Shown here piece by piece: positions 1-7,811 of a stretch of 64,000 nucleotides of DNA (position 1 is the first letter of the stretch; each line of letters begins with the position of its first letter). Both the position numbers and the translations under genes were made by a program. This stretch comes from Saprospiraceae bacterium (GTDB lineage: Bacteria; Bacteroidota; Bacteroidia; Chitinophagales; Saprospiraceae). The notes under the pieces were generated by a model that was not told where the DNA came from, did not search any database, and saw only the letters and a program-made list of their open reading frames with translations. The stretch covers positions 1 to 64,000 of the forward strand of contig JAHDIN010000003.1 of the NCBI GenBank assembly GCA_020630775.1, written 5' to 3'.

Positions 1-59
1 TCGAACCCCCAACCCCCAGAGCCGAAATCTGGTATTCTATCCAGTTGAACTACGGGGCC
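1..59 (-). tRNA. tRNA-Arg (anticodon UCG), 3' part cut by window edge
   Basis: Read on the minus strand, the sequence starts with a GGCCCCG acceptor arm (59-53), followed by a D arm and an anticodon stem CCAGA/UCUGG enclosing the 7-nt loop UUUCGGC. Loop positions 34-36 give anticodon UCG at 25-23, which reads the arginine codon CGA. The T-arm begins with GGGGG and UUCGA and is interrupted by position 1, so the 3' acceptor strand lies outside the window. The fold was made by eye. Confidence 0.9.
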
Positions 60-533
60 TTAGTAAGGCAAAATTACTATATTTTATTTATGTATTACTT
101 TGTTAGTCTATTTGATAATTGACCTATTTTAGAATAGTGAGCATTAAAGAATTCAGGGATAACAACCTACTTCTTCTTAAACGGTCAAAAACAAGATTTA
201 TTTGAAAGAAATTAAGTGATGGATTCATGTTTTAGCTAAGCCTTATAGCATTGAATTGGATCCTCTTGTTAAACTAATGATGGATCATTTGATTTTAGAT
301 ATAGATGTAATGGATGCGTATTTAGATGATATGCCTGAGCAAGATGATCTGGATCAACTCATAATTGAGATTTTAGAATTTCTATTAGATTAAAATAAGG
401 ATTTAGAGCTGAATCAGAAAAGTTGAATAATATTCGTAAAATTCATTTTATAATAACGGTTATATATGTGCTTTGTTATTTTATTTGTAATTTAAATAAA
501 TTGTTAATAGTGAACTTCTAACTTTTATTCAGT
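60..533. other. Intergenic region with no clear gene
   Basis: This AT-rich stretch lies between the tRNA and the propeller gene. The only coding-like signal is a short acidic frame at 277-393, listed separately. No consensus TAnnTTTG -7 box was found upstream of the propeller gene. Confidence 0.5.
277..393 (+). CDS. Possible very small acidic ORF (38 aa), uncertain
   Basis: An ATG-ATG start opens a frame of 38 residues ending in TAA at 391-393. It is rich in Asp, Glu and Leu, with DAYLDDMPEQDDLDQLI in the middle. The same frame is open upstream to a TGA at 217-219 and reads like ordinary protein (KPYSIELDPLV), so it could be the tail of a decayed gene or a small acidic peptide. I do not recognise it. 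Chance occurrence in AT-rich DNA is quite possible. Confidence 0.2.
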   Translation: MMDHLILDIDVMDAYLDDMPEQDDLDQLIIEILEFLLD

Positions 534-1793
534 ATGAAACGAATTTTTACCTTTTTATTTTTCATTTTTATTTGTAATCTAAATTCTGTAGCACAAAAAA
601 TCTATTTCTCGGATGCTATTAATGGTAAAATACATTTTTATGAACCATCAAGTAATACGATTGAATTTTTAATGGGAGGATTAGATCAACCTTTTAGCAT
701 CGCTTATGATGCCAATAATAGAACTATTTATTATTCTGATTCAGGCCTCAATCAAATAGGAAGAATTTCTTGTGATACGATTAATGAGATCATAGTCAAC
801 ACTGGATTGTCGGAACCAAGGGGAATAGTAATTGATTCGATAAATAATAAGGTATATTGGACTGATATAGGCAATAAAACAATTAAACGGTGTAACCTTG
901 ATGGAACTTTAATTGAAATTATTCACGACAATAGTGTTTTAAACTCTCCCCATGATTTAGCTATTGATTTAGTAAATGATAAAATCTATTGGACGGAAAG
1001 AGTTTTGGGAACAATAAATAGATCGGACTTAGATGGTAGTAATTTTGAGGTGCTTATTCCTGCAAGTGCTGGATTAGAATGGCCCAGTGGGATTACTTTG
1101 GATTTACTTAATAGTAAAATTTACTGGACGGATTCAGTGAGTAATGATATTTGGATGTCAGATCTTGACGGATCAAATTATACGTCTATTACACCTCCAA
1201 TTTTTCCAACGCCCTTTAGAATTAAAGTAAACCATAGTGAGAGTAAGATTTATTTTACAGAATGGGATACTGAAAAGCTTTATAAAGCTAACTTAAACGG
1301 CTCAAATATAGAGCTGGTATTAGATGTAAATTCAGGCTATCCAGGATTGAGTGGCCTAGATGTGGGATCATTTGTGGATATTACTATTGAAACATATTAT
1401 GCTGATTCAGATGGAGATGGTTTTGGTAATATAAATAGTCCTGTTGATGCTTGTTTGCAACCAGCTGGCTATGTAATTGATAATACAGATTGTAATGATT
1501 TTGATCCTGATGTTTATCCTGGGAATTCTGAGTTGTGTGATGGAAAAGATAATGATTGCGATGGTCTTGTAGATGAATTTTGTTTTCCTTGCCAAGGTGA
1601 TAACCTTGTAATCTCTCTAATCAGTCAGAGCAATTATCATGCATCAATAAGCATTATCTCTGATGCTACAGTAGTTAATGGTCAGGATATTTTATTTACT
1701 GCTGGAGATAATATAGAATTGCAAAATGGATTTGAAGTAGAATCGGGTGCAATCTTTGAAGCTATAATTGTTCCCTGCATTCCTGATCCTTAA
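534..1793 (+). CDS. Secreted YWTD-type beta-propeller protein with MopE-like motif and GCX/3-coathanger-type C-terminus
   Basis: This 419-aa protein has an N-terminal signal peptide (about 1-20, ending in AQ). Residues 21-280 form a six-bladed propeller of the LDL-receptor YWTD type: IYYSD, VYWTD, IYWTE, IYWTD and IYFTEW recur at blade spacing with NxDGSN-type loops. Residues about 288-350 match the Asp/Cys-rich putative metal-binding MopE motif (ADSDGDGFGN, DCNDFDPDVYPG, CDGKDNDCDG). The last ~65 residues contain the GFEVESGAIFEA signature of the 3-coathanger stack, which in Bacteroidota ends secreted proteins, and the chain stops shortly after a Cys (PCIPDP). It is a clear paralogue of the propeller at 5711-7036, but with a different sorting end. 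Ligand unknown; cell-surface or extracellular location inferred. Confidence 0.85.
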   Translation: MKRIFTFLFFIFICNLNSVAQKIYFSDAINGKIHFYEPSSNTIEFLMGGLDQPFSIAYDANNRTIYYSDSGLNQIGRISCDTINEIIVNTGLSEPRGIVIDSINNKVYWTDIGNKTIKRCNLDGTLIEIIHDNSVLNSPHDLAIDLVNDKIYWTERVLGTINRSDLDGSNFEVLIPASAGLEWPSGITLDLLNSKIYWTDSVSNDIWMSDLDGSNYTSITPPIFPTPFRIKVNHSESKIYFTEWDTEKLYKANLNGSNIELVLDVNSGYPGLSGLDVGSFVDITIETYYADSDGDGFGNINSPVDACLQPAGYVIDNTDCNDFDPDVYPGNSELCDGKDNDCDGLVDEFCFPCQGDNLVISLISQSNYHASISIISDATVVNGQDILFTAGDNIELQNGFEVESGAIFEAIIVPCIPDP

Positions 1794-1831
1794 CTATTAC
1801 ATTTGATGATTAATTTAAATCATTTAATGCC

Positions 1832-2725
1832 TTATGAGTTTATAAATTTTTGAAGTGCGATTCTTCGGAATCTAATAGTATACTTTCCCTTAATCCATTG
1901 TCCTTTTAATCCGTAATAGATAGCTATTAAGATACTTGCAAAGTATTTAAAAACAAATTCACCTATTTTAATGGGATAGGCCCATTTCTTCTTGCCTAGA
2001 ATTCTAAGTCGTTCTTCAGATCCTAGTAAGCCACTTAGTCTGTCAAAGTTTTTATCAGTAGTTCTGTCTGCATCTATTCGATGTTTAACTTCTAATTCTG
2101 GTGTATAATAGATATTGTCATTAATTTTTGAAACCTGATGAAAAATGTACTTATCGTCTGCTCGCCATTTAAGGTCATTGTTAAATCCGCCAGCTTCTTC
2201 TAATATATGCTTTCTATAAATCATACTGCAGCCAGCTGGATATTTCTTGCCGTAGCATTTAAATCTTTTATTCCCGAAGTCAATTGAAGTGACCATCATT
2301 CTTAAAAATGGGTTGTACCAGTCTGGTTCTTTGGTTTCATAAATTGGAATGACTTTTCCACCTATGCCTGACCAGTTAGGATTTTCGTCCATTATTTTTT
2401 TTATACTCGATAAATATCGAGACGAAGCATTGCCGTCGTCATCTATATAGCAAATAATTGAATTAGCAGCCTCTTTAATACCTCTATTTCGTGCATAACT
2501 CAATCCTTGTCTTTTTTCGAAAACCTGCCTTATTGCGAAGTCAGAATTTTTTGATATAAAATCATTGACAATAGCTTCTGTGTTATCAGAGCAGTTGTTA
2601 TTGATGATGATTATTTCAAATAGGGATGAGGATAAGTCTTGGTTGACTAAATGGGTTAAGGCATCTAATATGAATTTATCACGATTATAGGTGCAAATGA
2701 TGACTGATATTTTAGAACTGTTCAT
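1832..2725 (-). CDS. Family 2 glycosyltransferase
   Basis: This 297-aa protein begins directly with a GT-A fold: VIICTYNR at residues 8-15, then an acidic metal/nucleotide-sugar motif, YIDDDG. A C-terminal hydrophobic stretch (FASILIAIYYGLKG) may hold it at the inner membrane. It is the last gene of the leftward glycan operon, starting 4 nt after the preceding stop, so it probably adds a sugar to the same surface glycan. Donor and acceptor cannot be read from the sequence. It converges with the propeller gene at 534-1793, with 38 nt between them. Confidence 0.88.
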   Translation of the reverse strand: MNSSKISVIICTYNRDKFILDALTHLVNQDLSSSLFEIIIINNNCSDNTEAIVNDFISKNSDFAIRQVFEKRQGLSYARNRGIKEAANSIICYIDDDGNASSRYLSSIKKIMDENPNWSGIGGKVIPIYETKEPDWYNPFLRMMVTSIDFGNKRFKCYGKKYPAGCSMIYRKHILEEAGGFNNDLKWRADDKYIFHQVSKINDNIYYTPELEVKHRIDADRTTDKNFDRLSGLLGSEERLRILGKKKWAYPIKIGEFVFKYFASILIAIYYGLKGQWIKGKYTIRFRRIALQKFINS

Positions 2726-2729
2726 TTAA

Positions 2730-3596
2730 TTAATTGAATGTTTTACGTTCAAAAGCATCAACGAAAGAATCTGGGGTTAAGTTATAGATTCTTGCTTCTT
2801 TTGACTGTGCGTATGATTCAATTTCATGGTAGGCTCTGAAAGTGTAATAAAATTTTTCTAATACCTCATGTAGTGCTCGATCTGAGGCCCCTTCATTCTT
2901 GTGCATTCTCATTGGTTTAGAGGTCTTTTCATCATAGAAATGTTTTTGGTTTATGAGAACATGGTTGTCATTGTTAACCGATATTTGAGGTAGCCAAGAA
3001 TGTTCAGCACCGAGTAGATTGATTTCTTTGAATCCAGCATTGATACAATTAATGAGTGCAGGAATTAATACGTTATGCGGCCTTGGAATTCCCAAGCCAT
3101 TGCTATAAAATAAGTGATTTAATGACTTTAGACCTTCAACGGGTGTGGTGTTGAAATACTGAATTACAATGAATTTATTTTTCTTTAGATTTTTTATAAA
3201 TGAAGTATTTTTCTTTGCGGAATAGGGTATTAGGCATGTTAATGGCCAATGAGTTTTTTCTATGAGTTGGTTGATTATCTTCTTACGAACATCTACGTTG
3301 TAATCTGTTGCTTTAGGATTGTAGAAACCAGGTGATGTAATCAAAAAATATGGTGGTTGAATTTCTTCAAATAAATCAGTCATTGGAAAACCATTTACTA
3401 CCATAACTTGAGAAGATACTAGGATTTTTTTCTGTGAATTGTTAAGTGCTTTAATTGAAGGCCCATTTCCTAATAAGAAAATTTTTTCTTTATTTGTTTT
3501 CCAATTTTTAATAACAAATGATGATCTAAATATCATTTTAAGAAAGCTCAGGAGGCTAAGTATGAGTTTAGATAAGAAATTAAAGATACTTTCCAT
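2730..3596 (-). CDS. Putative GT42/DUF115-like glycosyltransferase, candidate nonulosonic acid transferase
   Basis: This 288-aa protein has an N-terminal hydrophobic segment (about 5-24, possible membrane anchor) followed by FLLGNGPS at 40-47. That nucleotide-binding signature is typical of Campylobacter Cst-type sialyltransferases (CAZy GT42) and of DUF115/Maf-like proteins. Later, INAGFKEINLLGAEHSWL (185-202) and ARIYNLTPDSFVDAFE (268-283) resemble the order of motifs in GT42. His232 in MHKNEGASD could match the GT42 catalytic histidine, but this alignment is by eye. The start codon overlaps the preceding stop (ATGA), indicating translational coupling to the GT2-cytidylyltransferase fusion. 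Together with two NeuB-type and two or three CMP-sugar synthetase-type genes nearby, a transferase for CMP-nonulosonate is the best guess. DUF115-like activity remains possible. Confidence 0.55.
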   Translation of the reverse strand: MESIFNFLSKLILSLLSFLKMIFRSSFVIKNWKTNKEKIFLLGNGPSIKALNNSQKKILVSSQVMVVNGFPMTDLFEEIQPPYFLITSPGFYNPKATDYNVDVRKKIINQLIEKTHWPLTCLIPYSAKKNTSFIKNLKKNKFIVIQYFNTTPVEGLKSLNHLFYSNGLGIPRPHNVLIPALINCINAGFKEINLLGAEHSWLPQISVNNDNHVLINQKHFYDEKTSKPMRMHKNEGASDRALHEVLEKFYYTFRAYHEIESYAQSKEARIYNLTPDSFVDAFERKTFN

Positions 3597-4972
3597 CAGA
3601 TGATATTGTGCAATAAATTTATCTGTTCAATTATTGCTAAATCCTGTTTGGTCTCTACAAGATAGGCGCTGTTTTTATCAAGTACCATATGTCCGACCTT
3701 TCCATTTATGATTTTTTTTGAATTTACAAATGAAGTATAGTTACAACCTGTTAACCCTCCAACATGTTTGTACACAACATTTCTTTCTAGTTTGCTTGTT
3801 CCGGCTTGAGTTAGGATCGGTTTCATGCCAGATCCATCGTGCTTATAAAACATTCCATTTTCTGTTCGTACACTTATTATTGAGTCTGCTTTAAATAGAA
3901 GCATGGTATTAACGGCGTCATCGATTTTTACACTAGAAATAAGCGGGAACCTTATGTCCATAATTATGACCGCACTTAAGTCTGACTTTAAAGTAGGTTT
4001 GATGGACTCAATTATCGAATTAACAGTCCCATCAAGTGATGTGTTAATTCTTGTCAATACTTCGGGTCTTTCGTGGAATTGAAATTTTGAATGTAACTGT
4101 AGATCTTTATTAATAGTTTCGCGAATACTGTTATCAGGACAGGTGACAATAACCTGCTTTAGGGAGTGGCTTTTTAAAGCCTGCTCAATTTTTATATCTA
4201 ATAAGGTCTTGTCATTAATTTTTAATTGATAGTATTTGTCTTTTTTATTTCTAATTGGAATAATGCCCAATGCTTGATTATTAATATTTAGTCTTTCAAC
4301 ATAATCTGCATTGATTTTTGCTCTAGTGCCCAGTATTCGATTTTCATTACTTGTTAAGTTGCTTCCATGTTGTCTGTAATAAAATAAGGGCTCGGGCACA
4401 TTCACAACTTTGTACTTATTTACGAATTTTATCCATAGTTCGTATCCGTCTTGGCATTTGTAGTTTTCATTATATCCACCAAGAGATTTTAAGAACTCCA
4501 CTCTAATCATGGTGCAAGCACCATGTGCCGCTTGATCATAAAGACTAACTTCTTTTTTAAAGTCATGTCTTTGATGGTGTTCAATTAAATCACCGTTGCT
4601 TTCAACAATATAGTAATCTGGAAAAACTAATCCTAAGTTATCGTTTTCTTCAAGTGGTTGTGATAATTTTTTCAGAGCATCTTTGGCTAAATAATCATCT
4701 GCATCTAACCTCATAATGTATTTTCCATTAGCGAGATGTAAGGCGATGTTGTTTGTGATATTTAATCCCTTGTTTTGTTGGTAAATAATTGTGATTCTTT
4801 CATCTGACCTATACTGTTCAATAATCTGTTTAGAGTTGTCTTTGGAGCCATCATCGATAATTAATAATTCAAATGAAACATCCTTTTGTGTTAATACGCT
4901 TTGAATAGCTTCTTTTATGAATTGACCATAATTGTAATTGGTAATATATACTGTGATTAGAGGTTGACGCAT
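3596..4972 (-). CDS. GT2 glycosyltransferase fused to a degenerate CMP-sialate synthetase-like domain
   Basis: This is a 458-aa two-domain protein. Residues 1-215 are a family 2 glycosyltransferase: VYITNYNYG near the N-terminus, IIDDGSKD (38-45), and the DADD metal motif at 90-93. Residues about 237-458 follow the layout of acylneuraminate cytidylyltransferases: IIPIRNKKDK (237-246) where the family has IPARxGSKxxxxKN, then IEQALKSHSLKQVIVTCPD, TSLDGTVNSIIESI, and IIMDIRFPLI where the family has QPTSPLR. The key GSK and QPTSP positions are changed, so CTP transfer is doubtful and the domain may instead bind the CMP-sugar or another nucleotide sugar. The gene sits in the nonulosonate operon, 46 nt after the SGNH hydrolase. 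Confidence 0.75.
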   Translation of the reverse strand: MRQPLITVYITNYNYGQFIKEAIQSVLTQKDVSFELLIIDDGSKDNSKQIIEQYRSDERITIIYQQNKGLNITNNIALHLANGKYIMRLDADDYLAKDALKKLSQPLEENDNLGLVFPDYYIVESNGDLIEHHQRHDFKKEVSLYDQAAHGACTMIRVEFLKSLGGYNENYKCQDGYELWIKFVNKYKVVNVPEPLFYYRQHGSNLTSNENRILGTRAKINADYVERLNINNQALGIIPIRNKKDKYYQLKINDKTLLDIKIEQALKSHSLKQVIVTCPDNSIRETINKDLQLHSKFQFHERPEVLTRINTSLDGTVNSIIESIKPTLKSDLSAVIIMDIRFPLISSVKIDDAVNTMLLFKADSIISVRTENGMFYKHDGSGMKPILTQAGTSKLERNVVYKHVGGLTGCNYTSFVNSKKIINGKVGHMVLDKNSAYLVETKQDLAIIEQINLLHNII

Positions 4973-5018
4973 TAAAAAATTAGTTGAATAAAATTATAGA
5001 TGGTAAACTAATAAATTG

Positions 5019-5693
5019 TCAGATAAATTTATTTTCTAATATCAGTGTTTTTAATAGTTGATATCCTTTATGATTTAGATGCAAGCCATCTGTTGTGAAT
5101 TCTTTCTCAAGATCGCCTTTTTTATCTGTTATTTTAGAATATAAGTCAATAAAGACAATAGAATCTAATCTAGAAAGTTGAGCATTTAATTCTGGAATTT
5201 GTTTATTGTTGATTAGCTCATAAGGCCAAATCAAATTGTTGGCAGGCAGAATGCTAATAATGTATATTTCTGTATTGCTGGCTTTTTTATTTATGGTTTC
5301 AATTAGTATTTTATATTTTTCTAAAATATACTTGCTTGTTTTTTTACCAATAATATCGTTGATTCCTATTTGGATGAATATCTTTTTAGGTGGTGAATCT
5401 ATCTCATTTTTGATTCTGCTAATGAGGCCATTGAGATTATCTCCGCCTATACCGCGGTTTTTAAGCTTGCAATTTTCAAATAGTTCATGCCATTGACATC
5501 TTTCAACTTGACTATCTCCGATAAAAATAATATCCTCTTGAGTTCTTTCTCCGATTTTATAGACATCAGTTTTGCTCGCTCTTCTTAGTTCTGCAGCATT
5601 AGGTTTGTTAAGGCTATTAAGTTTTTTCTTAACTAGATAACCAATAGTAATAAGGTTTATAATTAAGGAGAAATATAATACTCTTTTCTTCAT
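5019..5693 (-). CDS. Membrane-anchored SGNH/GDSL-type hydrolase
   Basis: This 224-aa protein starts with a Lys/Arg-flanked hydrophobic segment (5-21), likely a signal anchor exposing the rest to the periplasm. The SGNH blocks are all visible: IFIGDSQ with nucleophile Ser61, the Gly of GIGGD (81-85), GIND (N112) and DGLHLNHKG with the catalytic Asp/His pair near the C-terminus. Such enzymes remove or transfer O-acyl groups on glycans or lipids. Position inside the glycan operon suggests de-O-acetylation, or acetyl transfer, on the surface polysaccharide, for example of nonulosonic acid. Substrate not determinable. Confidence 0.82.
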   Translation of the reverse strand: MKKRVLYFSLIINLITIGYLVKKKLNSLNKPNAAELRRASKTDVYKIGERTQEDIIFIGDSQVERCQWHELFENCKLKNRGIGGDNLNGLISRIKNEIDSPPKKIFIQIGINDIIGKKTSKYILEKYKILIETINKKASNTEIYIISILPANNLIWPYELINNKQIPELNAQLSRLDSIVFIDLYSKITDKKGDLEKEFTTDGLHLNHKGYQLLKTLILENKFI

Positions 5694-5710
5694 GTTTTAA
5701 TAGGATAAAA

Positions 5711-7036
5711 TTAGTCAAGCACTGTTACCTCATTTATGAATTCATAACTCTCAGAGCTTGTAGTCAAATTTATTTTATATATGAATATTCCTGATTCGAG
5801 GTTATGTGGATTCCAAAATTCATCTTTGTCTGCTGATTTAAAAATAATTTCTCCCCATCTATTGAATATGCTTATTTCGAGTTGATTTAATCTGCATTCC
5901 TCATTAAAAAATATTTTGAATTTGTTATTAACAACTGATGATTTCGAAATAATATTTGGAACATAAAAACTACAATCTGATTCACATTCATGAAATTCTA
6001 GATTGATTAAAACTATTGAATCACATCCGTTTTGATTTGTTAATGTGATGGTTCCAAAAGGTGATGCTTCATTGAAAACTTGATTGTTAATTATAATTTC
6101 ATAGTTGTCACCGGTGCACCCAGTATAATACAGAGTTGTATCAATTTTGGTTTCATCATAAAAAAAGGCATTGCCAAGGTCTAGACCTATGATCCCTGGA
6201 AAGCCATCATTACGATTTTTTATTTCTGTGTATCCTGAGCCATCTAAATCTATGCTTGCTAATATTGGTCTATCCCAGTCTGTGAAATATAACCTATTGC
6301 TCTTAATTTTTATTCTAAAAGGTGTAATCAAGTTCTCGTCATAAATTCTTTCAATATTATTTCCGCTAAAGTCACATTTGTAAATAGCTTGATCTTGAGT
6401 GTCTGTCCAGTAAATATGATTATTCTCAATATCTAAATCTATTCCACTAGGCCACGTTAAATTTCGTGAAGCTGGTATTATGAAAACATGATTCTGACCG
6501 TCTAAGTCAGCTCGTGAGATTGTTTTTCCTTTTCTGTCAGTCCAATAAATATGATTATTAGTCTGATCTATAGTTATGTCATGTGGTTCAATTAAGCCAT
6601 CAAACTCTAAAGTTTCGATTCCTGTACCATCTAGATTAGCTTTCATGATCTTGGGGTAATCGTGATCTACCCAATACAATTTGTTATTGATAGAGTCAAT
6701 AATTAGACCTCTTGGTTCGCTAATGTTTTCTGTAATTATTGCATCATATGTTTGATTGCATAAAACTTTCCCTATAATATCCAATTCTCTATCGCTGAAG
6801 TAAATTGTTTCATTTCTTGCATCATAAGCAATACTATAAGGATTACTCAATCCGCTAACTATTTGTTTGCACGAATTATTGTCTAGGTTATATTGACTTA
6901 TTTTCCCACTTCTTCCATCACTAAAGTATAGGTTTTGTCCAATTGCAGCTTGTACGCAAATAACAAATAGAAAAATTAATTTGCTAAGATGAAAAAGAAA
7001 AAATAGTTTGTTTTCCTGAAGGATCAATGGTTTCAT
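5711..7036 (-). CDS. T9SS type B secreted YWTD-type beta-propeller protein
   Basis: This 441-aa protein has a long N-terminal region before the hydrophobic signal sequence (about 10-33, ending in AIGQ). Residues 35-285 are a YWTD-type propeller with LYWVD, IYWTD (twice), LYFTDW and DLDGxx loops. A short module follows (TLTNQNGCDSIVLINLEF, about 325-342) that recurs in Bacteroidota secreted proteins. The last ~90 residues are a CHU_C/gliding-motility-associated type B sorting domain (VPNIIS, ISIFNRWGEIIF, SGIFIYKINL). The start overlaps the methyltransferase gene by 53 nt. It is similar along the whole propeller to the protein at 534-1793. It is unusual in a polysaccharide operon: it may be glycosylated by, or bind, the encoded glycan. 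Confidence 0.88.
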   Translation of the reverse strand: MKPLILQENKLFFLFHLSKLIFLFVICVQAAIGQNLYFSDGRSGKISQYNLDNNSCKQIVSGLSNPYSIAYDARNETIYFSDRELDIIGKVLCNQTYDAIITENISEPRGLIIDSINNKLYWVDHDYPKIMKANLDGTGIETLEFDGLIEPHDITIDQTNNHIYWTDRKGKTISRADLDGQNHVFIIPASRNLTWPSGIDLDIENNHIYWTDTQDQAIYKCDFSGNNIERIYDENLITPFRIKIKSNRLYFTDWDRPILASIDLDGSGYTEIKNRNDGFPGIIGLDLGNAFFYDETKIDTTLYYTGCTGDNYEIIINNQVFNEASPFGTITLTNQNGCDSIVLINLEFHECESDCSFYVPNIISKSSVVNNKFKIFFNEECRLNQLEISIFNRWGEIIFKSADKDEFWNPHNLESGIFIYKINLTTSSESYEFINEVTVLD

Positions 7037-7811
7037 GAAGTTCTATTGATTTTAGTCCTGATTTCTCAATAAGAAATCGTAATGATTTATATGTGTAAAT
7101 AGTGTGATGTTCAATATTAAATTCTGCTCTTTGAAGAAAGTCTTTTTTAATCAATGAAGGTTCTGCATTTGGAAGTTCTATGTAAATACAACCATTATCA
7201 CTTAGTAGTCTTTTGGCTTTTAATAAATGTTCGACTGGATTATTTACGTGCTCTAAGACTTTGTTAAAAGTTATAATATCAAATTTTTTATTTATCTCTG
7301 TTTGTAAAAAATCTCCACAGTAAGTGTTTTTAATACCTATGCTTTTATTTATGTGGTCAATGGCTTTTTTGTCAGGATCGAGAGAATTGACTTCTAAGCC
7401 AAATTTTTTTATTTCATGCAAGAATACACCTGTTCCAGAACCTACATCTAGCAGTTTGTATTTGTTTCGCAGTTTATCTTGTTTGTACAAGAAGTTAATG
7501 ATTCTTAGGACTCTGTGTTTATTGTCTGATTTGTTAAAAGGAAAATTTATTATTCTTAAGAACCTTTCATTCATGTCCTTTTCAATAGAAGCATTATAAA
7601 AGCCATCGTAAAAATCTTGACTCAAAAGGTTATCGTGAATATTAAAGGTAACACCACAAGAATTACATTCTCTTATTTCTCGATAATACTCGTGCTCAGG
7701 GATATTGTAATTAATTTCACAATCTGGTCTTTTTTCAGCTTTTGCTAACAACTTGGAATTATCAATTCCACAGAGTTTACAATTTGTATTTTTTAATATA
7801 AATCCTCCCAT
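6984..7811 (-). CDS. Class I SAM-dependent methyltransferase with N-terminal zinc-ribbon-like cysteines
   Basis: This 275-aa protein opens with two Cys pairs, CKLC (11-14) and CNSC (49-52), a zinc-binding arrangement seen in sugar C-methyltransferases and related operon methyltransferases. The Rossmann methyltransferase core follows: LLDVGSGTGVFL binds SAM, the next acidic strand end is LDPD, and ITFNKVLEHVNNP and IYIELPNAEPS complete the family motifs. Its start lies within the last 19 nt of the NeuB gene, so the two are translationally coupled. Likely role: methylation of the nonulosonate, or of another sugar of the glycan. O- versus C-methylation cannot be told. Confidence 0.82.
   Translation of the reverse strand: MGGFILKNTNCKLCGIDNSKLLAKAEKRPDCEINYNIPEHEYYREIRECNSCGVTFNIHDNLLSQDFYDGFYNASIEKDMNERFLRIINFPFNKSDNKHRVLRIINFLYKQDKLRNKYKLLDVGSGTGVFLHEIKKFGLEVNSLDPDKKAIDHINKSIGIKNTYCGDFLQTEINKKFDIITFNKVLEHVNNPVEHLLKAKRLLSDNGCIYIELPNAEPSLIKKDFLQRAEFNIEHHTIYTYKSLRFLIEKSGLKSIELHETIDPSGKQTIFSFSS

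Noticed and set aside
3596-4972. GT2-cytidylyltransferase fusion considered as a frameshift joining two genes
   Set aside because: The frame is continuous, the linker is short and ordinary, and no internal stop or second start is needed.
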